From positions 1 through 64,000 of the forward strand of contig NZ_JACIDV010000002.1 of NCBI RefSeq assembly GCF_014196515.1: DNA of 64,000 nucleotides, written 5' to 3'. Under the pieces are notes generated by a model. That model was not told the DNA's origin. It searched no databases and worked only from the letters and a program-made list of their open reading frames with translations. Below, piece by piece: positions 43,591 to 50,152 of the stretch. The stretch is from Rhizobium skierniewicense. Lineage in GTDB: Bacteria; Pseudomonadota; Alphaproteobacteria; Rhizobiales; Rhizobiaceae. The position numbers and the translations under genes were made by a program. Each line of letters opens with the position of its first letter. The stretch's first letter is position 1.

Positions 43591-44600
43591 TTCACCTCCT
43601 CAAAGCGACCATCCTCATGCGCGTCGGAAGGCGCGACATTGTCTGGCTTCCAAGCGAAGGGCGCTGGGATCGGCTCATCGTCTTTCAGTGGTGAGCCATC
43701 CGGGTGCACGTAGCTTTCGCGATCCGGGCCGCAGCAGTCTGCGTGGAGGTGGCCGCTATCGTCACTGCTGCACCAATACACAAGGTCACCGACCTCAAGC
43801 GGCACGTCGCAGGCAACGCAGCATTCCGGCTCTTCTCCCACTTCAATTTCTGGGATGGCCGTGGGCGCTGCGGTAAAGGGATCGACAAGCGAATAGAGCG
43901 GAATGGAGAATAGCTCATCATCGTCGGTGCCGGGGTCGTTATCGACGGTCCAGTATTCTTCTGAAAGGCCGTGAACACCATTCAAGTGCGCGAAGGGTCC
44001 GAATACCGGCACTTCCTGCACCCGTGCGGAGTGGGCGGTCATGGCAACTGGCAAGGCTGAACCCGTTGGTTTAGCTGCCTGCTTTGCTCTGATCTTCTCG
44101 ACCTTCGTCCAAATGCGAGAAAGCTCCACTTCGCCTGCATGGTGCATATCTAGCTCGTGCGCTAAGCAATAAGCCGCAAGCGTAATCATGACGCCTCCAA
44201 CCTCTTGCGCTGGTTCGCCGCGCTCTCTGGAGAATGTGTATTCTTCAAGCGCTCTGATGCGCTCGCGCGGGTATTCACCGGATTGTAATAGCTCGAACAC
44301 TTCTTCCAGGAGCCGGTCGGCGCGCTCAAGCTTGTCCGCTGATATTTCGGGGCCGAAGCAAGCCATCATCCAAGGTTGAACGCGGTCCTGTAAGCTGTCG
44401 ACCGGGGGCGTAGCTGCTTCCAGCTTCTTGATCCGGTCCATCATGATGTTGAGTTCGCCGGACTGGCGGATGGCCTTGTCGGAGGTCAGGCCACCATTGC
44501 CGCCTTTGCCTGCGGTTCCGTTGACATCGAACTGGATCGTTTGAATGAGGGTTTCGACGGCTTTGAGAAATGCCGGATCATGGTGATAGGTGTTGGTCAT
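43587..44600 (-). CDS. MazG-like protein with C-terminal cysteine cluster
   Basis: A 337-residue protein. The segment from about 60 to 165 (RADRLLEEVFELLQSGEYP, EVGGVMITLAAYC, IWTKVEKIRAKQAAKPTG) is a MazG-like all-alpha NTP pyrophosphohydrolase-type domain with its EExxE-like acidic helix. The C-terminal part (about 260-310) has CCVACDVPLEVGD, WCSSDDSGHLHADCC, a probable zinc-binding module. I chose the ATG that overlaps the HD gene stop by four bases. It may trim nucleotide pools or alarmones during infection. Confidence 0.75.
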   Translation of the reverse strand: MTNTYHHDPAFLKAVETLIQTIQFDVNGTAGKGGNGGLTSDKAIRQSGELNIMMDRIKKLEAATPPVDSLQDRVQPWMMACFGPEISADKLERADRLLEEVFELLQSGEYPRERIRALEEYTFSRERGEPAQEVGGVMITLAAYCLAHELDMHHAGEVELSRIWTKVEKIRAKQAAKPTGSALPVAMTAHSARVQEVPVFGPFAHLNGVHGLSEEYWTVDNDPGTDDDELFSIPLYSLVDPFTAAPTAIPEIEVGEEPECCVACDVPLEVGDLVYWCSSDDSGHLHADCCGPDRESYVHPDGSPLKDDEPIPAPFAWKPDNVAPSDAHEDGRFEEVK

Positions 44601-45178
44601 AGGCGGCGCTCCGTCAGTCCGCGATACGTGGAAAGGAAAACATCTGCCGCCATGTGCGGGTTCTCCCATGGGAAAATCTCGTGTTCGAACGGCTCTGCGG
44701 ATTCCACCCATTCTTCGCCATTCCACGGCATCAGGTCGCGGCGCTCGGTGATGAGCATGCGTGTGTCCAGATGCTTGATATAGGCCGGGTCGGGCATCGT
44801 GACGCCAAAGCGGGCAAGGCCTGCGGCTTCGCAGCGCTTCTCCACACGCTTGTAATCGGGGCAGATGGCTTTGAGCGGAGAGTTGAGGTCGCCGCAAGTT
44901 GCCTCGCTCACATCATGCATGAGCGCTGCCAGTTTGTGCGGCTGGTCGGCATAGTGAGCCATGATAACGCAGTGCTGGGCGATGGAATAATAGACGCGCC
45001 TGCCGGTTTTGCGACTGACGCACTGGCCGGTAAAGCGGGATTGAAAGGCGAGGCTGTAGGCCACGTCCTCAATCGTCAGCTCGGATGCCTCCGGGTTCTC
45101 GAAATTGAAATAGGTGCCGGAACCGAGAAGGATGGTGGGGCCGACGATGCGGCGGATGGGTGCGGATTGGGTGGTCAT
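44597..45178 (-). CDS. HD-domain phosphohydrolase
   Basis: A 193-residue HD protein similar to the YfbR 5'-nucleotidase group. The metal motif includes H in SIAQHCVIMAHY, the HD pair in ALMHDVSEATCGDL and a later acidic residue in KHLDTRML. It probably dephosphorylates deoxynucleotides. It overlaps DnaN and the MazG-like gene, so three nucleotide- or DNA-related enzymes are encoded together. Confidence 0.8.
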   Translation of the reverse strand: MTTQSAPIRRIVGPTILLGSGTYFNFENPEASELTIEDVAYSLAFQSRFTGQCVSRKTGRRVYYSIAQHCVIMAHYADQPHKLAALMHDVSEATCGDLNSPLKAICPDYKRVEKRCEAAGLARFGVTMPDPAYIKHLDTRMLITERRDLMPWNGEEWVESAEPFEHEIFPWENPHMAADVFLSTYRGLTERRL

Positions 45179-46305
45179 GATTTAACCCTCATAGGCATGA
45201 GGATATAATCCTCATCTGCATCGTTGGCTGGTGTGAAGTGACCCGCTGATTCCGGGTCATCCCCGAACATCAGGAATGACGAGCTGGAAATGCTTTCCAG
45301 CGTGTCTTTGACAAGCGCGCCGTTGAAGCCTCGATAGAAGTCTTCACCGTCATACTGGATATCGAGCGCTTCAACGGCAGTCTGCCCGTTTGTGGTGGCG
45401 TATTCGATCTGCATCTGACCACGGGACATCAGGAACTTCGTTGCCTGCGACTTGGTGTCGCCAGCTATCGCCATGACGCGGTTGATGGCCCGCAAGACGG
45501 CATCACGGTCTGCATGAACCTTGATATCGTGGCGTTCCGGTATGATGCGTTCGTAATTCGGAAAGACGCCATCTATCAACTTGGAAACAATGATAGTGTC
45601 ACCGGATTCGAAGACGATCTTGTTCTCGCTGATGAACACCTGGCATTCGTTCTTTGCCTCTCCCATCAGCTTCGAGAAGCTCTTCACCGTGTCGATGGCA
45701 ATGATGGGCGGCTCGAAATCCACCATCTCTGTCGGATTGATACGCGCGACCGCGATCTTGATGCCGTTGCAACCCACGACAGCCAGCTTTCCGTCCGGCA
45801 AGGCGTGAATGTAGGTGCCGGAAAGATGCGGGCGGTCCTTCGTGGTGGTGTTGACCGCGTAGAGCGTTTTCTTGAACGCCGCGTTCAGCACCGTTCCAAC
45901 AATTGAAAATGCCAGGGGCGGGCGCTGCTTTCCCATGGACGGAAAATCCAGCGCAGGCAGGACGTGCAGATTGTAGCGCGAACGACCGCTTGAAATCGTC
46001 ACCTGTCCCTGCGCTTTACCCTCGTGAATGGCAATCTCGGCAGTTTCCGGCATGTTCTTCGCGATGTCGAAAAGCTCCTTGAATCCAATCGTCAGCGCAT
46101 CGCCGTTCCCGGCTTCCAGCAGATCGCAGCGGGTCTCAACCTCAAGATCAAGATTGGTGCCGCGCACAATCAACCGTTCGCCGTCCGGCTGCAAAAGAAC
46201 ATTTTGCAGAATCGGGATTTCATCCTTGCGCGGGATCGCGCCGCTCACAGCACCAAGCGCTGCAAGCAATTCCGTGCGATGGACGCGGAAATACAGTTCA
46301 GCCAT
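45175..46305 (-). CDS. dnaN: Phage DNA polymerase III sliding clamp (beta) paralogue
   Basis: A 376-residue sliding clamp with the three-domain DnaN layout. It begins FRVHRTELLAALGAVSGAIPR with the repeated LVRGTNLDLEVET-type strands (here LIVRGTNLDLEV), and ends ADEDYILMPMRVKS, the family C-terminus. It should form a dimeric ring on DNA and could recruit the host polymerase to phage DNA. A clamp inside the early operon is uncommon among temperate phages, though known in some alphaproteobacterial prophages. Confidence 0.88.
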   Translation of the reverse strand: MAELYFRVHRTELLAALGAVSGAIPRKDEIPILQNVLLQPDGERLIVRGTNLDLEVETRCDLLEAGNGDALTIGFKELFDIAKNMPETAEIAIHEGKAQGQVTISSGRSRYNLHVLPALDFPSMGKQRPPLAFSIVGTVLNAAFKKTLYAVNTTTKDRPHLSGTYIHALPDGKLAVVGCNGIKIAVARINPTEMVDFEPPIIAIDTVKSFSKLMGEAKNECQVFISENKIVFESGDTIIVSKLIDGVFPNYERIIPERHDIKVHADRDAVLRAINRVMAIAGDTKSQATKFLMSRGQMQIEYATTNGQTAVEALDIQYDGEDFYRGFNGALVKDTLESISSSSFLMFGDDPESAGHFTPANDADEDYILMPMRVKS

Positions 46306-46316
46306 GTTGTTACGCC

Positions 46317-46583
46317 TTACCGTAAGACAGCAGGTCCACGATCCTGCGTTCGTGGGACGGGGGGGGCAAGCTGGAATGCGCGGGCAAGAACGTCCATCGC
46401 ATCGCTGTTCCGGTTTTCCGCGATCAGCCGATAGGCTTCGTTGATCTCACTGGTTGGCGTAGGCCGCACTCGGCTTTCCAGCCCTCGCCGGGCATACTCC
46501 GCGAGTATGACCTCTGACGAAATGGACCTGGGATCGACCAACGTACCTTCAATTTCGATTATTCTGGAAAATGCCTTGGTCAT
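46317..46583 (-). CDS. Hypothetical early phage protein
   Basis: An 88-residue protein beginning MTKAFSRIIEIEGTLVDPR, with helical middle (SEINEAYRLIAENRNSDAMD) and basic tail. Its start overlaps the stop of the upstream gene by four bases; dnaN follows after 11 bases. No family recognised. Confidence 0.6.
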   Translation of the reverse strand: MTKAFSRIIEIEGTLVDPRSISSEVILAEYARRGLESRVRPTPTSEINEAYRLIAENRNSDAMDVLARAFQLAPPVPRTQDRGPAVLR

Positions 46584-46861
46584 GCGTATTTCTCCATTTG
46601 CGCGAGGATGGACACATGCGGCAGGGTGATGCGGCGTTGCGGGCCGCGAAGCTGCATGACGGGATAGGTGCGGGCCGGTTGTGGCTTGCTGTCCATTGGC
46701 GATGTGACGCCAAGCTTTTTCAGGCGGCGGTGAACGTGATCAGCTGTCACGCCATAGCGTTCGGCGATCTGCTTTTTGCCGTAGCCATCATTGACTAGCT
46801 TTTGCAGGGTTTCACCGTCTGGCAGTTTCCCGCCATGGCAATGTGCTGTGCGGCCAGCCAT
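46580..46861 (-). CDS. Small helix-turn-helix protein
   Basis: A 93-residue protein with a helix-turn-helix near 17-50 (LQKLVNDGYGKKQIAERYG, then VTADHVHRRLKKLGV), the pattern of resolvase-like or sigma-4-like DNA-binding motifs. Its start overlaps the stop of the membrane peptide gene (TAATG). It may regulate early or late phage genes; the target is unknown. Confidence 0.65.
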   Translation of the reverse strand: MAGRTAHCHGGKLPDGETLQKLVNDGYGKKQIAERYGVTADHVHRRLKKLGVTSPMDSKPQPARTYPVMQLRGPQRRITLPHVSILAQMEKYA

Positions 46862-46986
46862 TACAGGCCACCCATGGCGACAAGCGCGGACAGCAGTGCA
46901 GCAGAGCAGACACCGATAATGGTTTGCAGCATGCGGATTTGATGGATGCTCGGTGGTGTTTCAATCATGGGGGAAATGCGGAACAT
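46861..46986 (-). CDS. 41-residue membrane peptide in early operon
   Basis: The frame encodes 41 residues: a polar start (MFRISPMIETPP) and one hydrophobic helix (QTIIGVCSAALLSALVAMGG). GGAGAACG lies before the ATG, and the stop overlaps the next ATG, so translation is well supported by coupling. An inner-membrane location is likely. Function unknown. Confidence 0.55.
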   Translation of the reverse strand: MFRISPMIETPPSIHQIRMLQTIIGVCSAALLSALVAMGGL

Positions 46987-47053
46987 GGTTCGTTCTCCGT
47001 TCAACCGTTCGGGAAACCGCCTCACGTGAGGCGGAAACCGGAGCGGATGAAGG

Positions 47054-47236
47054 TCAGGCCGCGATGCGGTCAGCCTTGCGATAAGCGACCGTGCGGGCCT
47101 CTTCGCTGTAGGTTTTGATTTCTGCGCGGGTAAAGCGGTTGGCTAGCTGCTCTTCTGTGCAGCCTTCACCAAGGTCCAACATGGTATCTGCCATGCTGCT
47201 GATGATCTTCAATTCGTCCTGCGTGCGTTCCTGCAT
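47054..47236 (-). CDS. First gene of the leftward early operon, hypothetical
   Basis: A 60-residue helical protein (QDELKIISSMADTMLDLGEG, then TRAEIKTYSEEARTVAYRKA). It is the first gene after the operator-controlled leftward promoter, with a leader of about 95 bases. Its place corresponds to lambda N, but no arginine-rich antiterminator motif is seen at the N-terminus. Function unknown. Confidence 0.6.
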   Translation of the reverse strand: MQERTQDELKIISSMADTMLDLGEGCTEEQLANRFTRAEIKTYSEEARTVAYRKADRIAA

Positions 47237-47338
47237 GTCTGTCTCCGTCGCCTTTGAGGGAGCCGGGCGGGTGTGGACCTTCTGCTGGAGGATGCCGCCC
47301 GGCTGATCCCATGCCGCTTTCTGGCTTGGGATGGAGCG

Positions 47339-47367
47339 AACATAAGGCGGAAATAATTCCGCGTCAA
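47339..47367 (-). promoter_or_regulatory. Leftward early phage promoter (PL-like)
   Basis: Reading leftward, TTGACG (47362-47367) and TATGTT (47339-47344) are exactly 17 bases apart. Operator O1 fills the spacer, so repressor binding there would block RNA polymerase. It drives the early operon from 47236 leftward. Confidence 0.75.
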
Positions 47368-47392
47368 TATCGAATAGCGGAAATCTTTCCGC
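47347..47392. promoter_or_regulatory. Operators O1 and O2 of the phage repressor
   Basis: GCGGAAATAATTCCGC (47347-47362) and GCGGAAATCTTTCCGC (47377-47392) are perfect six-base-arm palindromes 30 bp centre to centre. Three more copies of the same motif flank the repressor start. Confidence 0.8.
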
Positions 47393-47404
47393 CTTTAATG
47401 TATG

Positions 47405-47431
47405 AAAAAACCCCGTTGGTTAGACGGGGTT
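47405..47431 (-). terminator. Terminator of the repressor operon
   Basis: AACCCCGT/ACGGGGTT (47409-47416 with 47424-47431) followed, reading leftward, by a T run. It separates the repressor operon from the PL-like operators. Confidence 0.75.
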
Positions 47432-47455
47432 GACTCAGATATTCAACATTCAATT

Positions 47456-47809
47456 CTAGCTGAAGAAGATTACTATGTCGTGCCAGCGCGTAAGTAGTGT
47501 CAATACACCGACCGCTAAGGAAATTATTGCGGCCATTTTTGCAGTAGTTGGGAGGCTATCGACTCGGCCTTTTAATTCCCCGAAAGCTACGGCGGATGGA
47601 GCCGACCGCAACATGCCTTTAATTTCGGCAGTGTCTTGCAGTAGCCTTTTCATGTCATCTTCGAGGGCTCTTACGCGTGGTTCCATGCCGTCAAATGTGC
47701 CACCGCCACCGCCCGACTTCAAGGTTTTTATCTCTGTCAGTTCCTTTAGCTTAGCTTCTTGGCTGTCGTGCAGTCTGGTAAAAAGGTTCACGACATTGTT
47801 TTCACTCAT
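47456..47809 (-). CDS. Membrane-anchored protein cotranscribed with the repressor
   Basis: A 117-residue protein: coiled-coil-like N-terminal half (RLHDSQEAKLKELTEIKTLK), a glycine run, a second helix (RVRALEDDMKRLLQDTAEIK) and a C-terminal hydrophobic helix (about 92-116). The plan resembles small phage membrane proteins with a soluble coiled coil. It overlaps the preceding gene by 8 bases and ends the CI operon, so it is expected to be made in the lysogen. A role in exclusion of other phages is possible but unproven. Confidence 0.6.
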   Translation of the reverse strand: MSENNVVNLFTRLHDSQEAKLKELTEIKTLKSGGGGGTFDGMEPRVRALEDDMKRLLQDTAEIKGMLRSAPSAVAFGELKGRVDSLPTTAKMAAIISLAVGVLTLLTRWHDIVIFFS

Positions 47810-48101
47810 GGTCAGCGACTTCGACGTTCGCTTTTTTAAGCAATTCCTGTGTCTGTATGCTTATGTAGTTGCTTGAGTTTTGGAATGTCTCGCCAAATTT
47901 TCTGAGCTTTTCATCCAAGGACACGTTTGATACCATTGCGCTCAATGCGCCCATTGCATCGAGTATTGCTTCTTGTTGTAGTGCCATTGCGGTGTAAACC
48001 TTAAGTAAGTCACCCTCCGAGGCTGGTTCTCTAAGTTTAGGAGTTAGGCTCTCAACGTTGACTAGAATTTTTTCGTAGTCATATTCTTGCCTCATCATCA
48101 C
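47802..48101 (-). CDS. Hypothetical protein cotranscribed with the repressor
   Basis: A 99-residue soluble helical protein (DYEKILVNVESLTPKLREPA, then LLKVYTAMALQQEAILDAMG). It overlaps the repressor gene by four bases and the next gene by eight. Expression in the lysogen is expected from its place. No family recognised. Confidence 0.6.
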   Translation of the reverse strand: MMMRQEYDYEKILVNVESLTPKLREPASEGDLLKVYTAMALQQEAILDAMGALSAMVSNVSLDEKLRKFGETFQNSSNYISIQTQELLKKANVEVADHE

Positions 48102-48892
48102 ATCCTCGAAAAGCGACCGACGACGCGGCCTAAAATTCTGAATTCGTCATGCTGTAATTCGTCATAGCGGTCGGGGGATGCCTCAGAGATTATCCGAAAT
48201 CTCGCTGGGTTTGATCCGGACATTTTGCTTAGTGTTTTGACTTTCAGTACGTCATCACCGTCGCTGAACACATAGATTGCATCACCAACATAGGCTGCTT
48301 GAGAAATATCGACCATAACCCGGTCGCCAGCGTATAGGCGGGGCTCCATAGAGTGCCCGACAACCGGAACGATAATTATCTGCGAAGGTTGGGCACCCAG
48401 CCCGTGCCGAACGAAATCCGCAGGTATCAGCCATTCGCTGCTTACTGGGTGACCAGAAGCAATACCGTTGGTCTCGATACGAGCTAAACGATCCTCAATG
48501 ATGTGACCCTGACCAGCGCCAGCGGCGGCAGGGACTTCGGGTGACGCCCCGGCTACTCGGCCTTTATATTGCAACCGACCATCAATAACGCCCATGGAGG
48601 GCAAACCGTCATCCCAATCTGCGTCTTGCCCGCGTGATTCGGGCGCATCTGGATCGAAGCTAGAGATCAGTTTTCTCTCACCGTCATTGATCCCCTTGAG
48701 TAAATATTGCTCTGAAACCCCCAAAACATCAGCCAAACCCGAAAGCGATTTGACCGAAGGTTTCTGTTCAGGGTTAGCAAGTAACTTTCGAACAGTATCC
48801 TTATCTAGGCCCGCCGCTTTTGAAATTGCTTGGGGTTTCAACGGGCTAGCCTCGACAAGCCGTGTGAATCGTTCGTGAAAAGTTTCGCTCAT
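48098..48892 (-). CDS. CI/LexA-like phage repressor with S24 peptidase domain
   Basis: A 264-residue repressor. The N-terminal helix-turn-helix (about 10-60) contains PQAISKAAGLDKDTVRKLL. The C-terminal S24 peptidase domain carries the nucleophile S181 (VVGHSMEP) and the general-base lysine K217 (DDVLKVKT). An Ala-Gly pair at 114-115 (RVAGAS) is a candidate self-cleavage site, so induction by RecA is likely. The ATG at 48892 is used because operators lie just upstream and the longer frame would run through them. It should bind the five GCGGAA-N4-TTCCGC sites. Confidence 0.9.
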   Translation of the reverse strand: MSETFHERFTRLVEASPLKPQAISKAAGLDKDTVRKLLANPEQKPSVKSLSGLADVLGVSEQYLLKGINDGERKLISSFDPDAPESRGQDADWDDGLPSMGVIDGRLQYKGRVAGASPEVPAAAGAGQGHIIEDRLARIETNGIASGHPVSSEWLIPADFVRHGLGAQPSQIIIVPVVGHSMEPRLYAGDRVMVDISQAAYVGDAIYVFSDGDDVLKVKTLSKMSGSNPARFRIISEASPDRYDELQHDEFRILGRVVGRFSRM

Positions 48893-48894
48893 AT

Positions 48895-48967
48895 GCGGAA
48901 TATTATCCGCATTTTGAAAGTTGGGAATGCGGAAACAATTCCGTTGACGAGGCGGAAATCTTTCCGT
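48895..48967. promoter_or_regulatory. Operators O3, O4 and O5 of the phage repressor
   Basis: GCGGAATATTATCCGC (48895-48910), GCGGAAACAATTCCGT (48929-48944) and GCGGAAATCTTTCCGT (48952-48967) repeat the O1/O2 motif with one or two changes. O3 abuts the repressor start, O4 touches the -35 and O5 fills the spacer of the rightward promoter. Confidence 0.8.
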
Positions 48968-48972
48968 ATTTT
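48944..48972 (+). promoter_or_regulatory. Rightward early phage promoter (PR-like)
   Basis: TTGACG (48944-48949) and TATTTT (48967-48972) are exactly 17 bases apart with O5 between them. The predicted start of transcription (about 48979) is at the next ATG, 48981. Confidence 0.75.
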
Positions 48973-48980
48973 CCGCCCTC

Positions 48981-49247
48981 ATGATCATATCGAAGCTCTG
49001 CTCGCAACTCATATCTGTTTCCGATGCCTACGGACTATCGCGCCGGATTGGGCGACAACGTGTTTCGACGATTGTTCTGAATAGGGGATCAACGCTTGAT
49101 CGCATTGCTGAGGGCGTCAGTGACATCAACACAGCGACCTTTGAAAAGGCGATGAGCTGGTTTTCAGACAATTGGCCGGAGGATGCTGCTTGGCCGGATA
49201 AAATACCTCGCCCAAAGCAATCCAATTTTCAGGAGGCCGCCGAATGA
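48981..49247 (+). CDS. Cro-position early phage protein
   Basis: An 88-residue protein, first gene rightward of the operators. It shows a helix-turn-helix-like stretch (YGLSRRIGRQRVSTIVLNRG) and FEKAMSWFSDNWPED. Similar short proteins with the FSDNWP signature occupy the cro position in other rhizobial phages. It has no space for a ribosome site after the predicted transcript start, so it may be translated from a leaderless mRNA, or a later start is used. Antagonism of the repressor is inferred from position. Confidence 0.65.
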   Translation: MIISKLCSQLISVSDAYGLSRRIGRQRVSTIVLNRGSTLDRIAEGVSDINTATFEKAMSWFSDNWPEDAAWPDKIPRPKQSNFQEAAE

Positions 49248-49375
49248 CTGGCCTCTTCTCTCCTTCGCGCGGGGACTCCTTCCAGCCCGCTGCGACCCGC
49301 GCCGGATCGGTAGCGATGCCATATTCCGGCGCGGGTAACTCTCGTTTTGCATGTGGGCCTCCTGTTTCGCGTTGA
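49244..49375 (+). CDS. 43-residue overlapping phage protein
   Basis: The frame opens at an ATG overlapping the previous stop (ATGA) and encodes MTGLFSPSRGDSFQP followed by 28 further residues. CAGGAGG lies about 10 bases before it. Translational coupling makes expression likely, but the sequence is short and without a recognisable motif. Confidence 0.4.
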   Translation: MTGLFSPSRGDSFQPAATRAGSVAMPYSGAGNSRFACGPPVSR

Positions 49376-49460
49376 TGGTCCTTTCTACGGCTGACTGATC
49401 TGCCGTTCACCGAATCCTTTTCCGATTTTCTTTCCTTGACGAACTTTCAGGGGTGTTTCC

Positions 49461-49937
49461 GTGCGCACTATTTCCGATGAAGAACGACGCGAGCTGAAAA
49501 GCGCGACAGAAACCGCCTACAAGTTGGGTGGTGGCGTGACCGACTTCCCGCATCTCACGCGCGTCAATGTTTCGACGCTCTCGAAGTACGCCAGCTTCAA
49601 CGACGAAAATCAGGAAAACTTCATTCCGATTGATGTCGCAATCGAAGCGGATCGCCGCGCGAAAAGCCCCGTTATCATAAGTGCTATGGCCCGGAAGCTT
49701 GGCTACCGGCTGATCGTCGATGACGAAATCCAACAAGAGCGCCGCGCCATCTGCCAGTCCGATTCTATCGACCTGATGACCGAAGTCATGGATGTAATCC
49801 GCGTGGTGAAAGAAGCGGAAGAGACCGGAACGCTCGGAACGGCGGCTGTGGCTAAGCGCATCACCAAAGAGGCGCACGAGGCGATCCGCGAACTGAAAGA
49901 GTTGATCGTCAATGCCAAGCAAGGCGGTGCGAGATGA
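49461..49937 (+). CDS. CII-like phage regulatory protein (tentative)
   Basis: A 158-residue helical protein starting at GTG, 7 bases after AGGGG. The N-terminal half (ELKSATETAYKLGGGVTDFP, then RVNVSTLSKYAS) resembles phage regulators such as the CP76 family, with an acidic helical tail (KEAEETGTLG and onward). It lies where cII lies in lambda. The regulatory function is inferred. Confidence 0.55.
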   Translation: MRTISDEERRELKSATETAYKLGGGVTDFPHLTRVNVSTLSKYASFNDENQENFIPIDVAIEADRRAKSPVIISAMARKLGYRLIVDDEIQQERRAICQSDSIDLMTEVMDVIRVVKEAEETGTLGTAAVAKRITKEAHEAIRELKELIVNAKQGGAR

Positions 49938-50152
49938 CCGCTGCGATGTTCCAGCCCGAAACCCGTGATGCGCGCATGTCGCGGTTCGACGCGTTGCCGC
50001 CCGCCGTTCGTCAATCCATCAACGCTGCGTCATTCGAGTTTCACCCTGGCATGGCGGAACGCCTCTTGCGGCGCGGCGCAACCGAACAGGGATGCGCGGC
50101 CCGGATCGCGATTACTGATTTGGGCTTGATGGCCCGGAAGGGTGGTGCGTGA
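49934..50152 (+). CDS. Hypothetical small phage protein
   Basis: A 72-residue protein (RFDALPPAVRQSINAASFEF, then RRGATEQGCAARIAITDLGL). It overlaps both neighbours (ATGA at its start, TGATG at its end). Such short proteins precede ParB/methyltransferase genes in related prophages; function unknown. Confidence 0.6.
   Translation: MTAAMFQPETRDARMSRFDALPPAVRQSINAASFEFHPGMAERLLRRGATEQGCAARIAITDLGLMARKGGA

Noticed and set aside
46988-47002. GTTC-N7-GTTC, a match to the alphaproteobacterial LexA box, just upstream of a 41-residue early gene.
   Set aside because: It lies inside an operon and overlaps the ribosome-site region of the gene; neighbouring GTTC words make a chance match likely. Kept only as a note.
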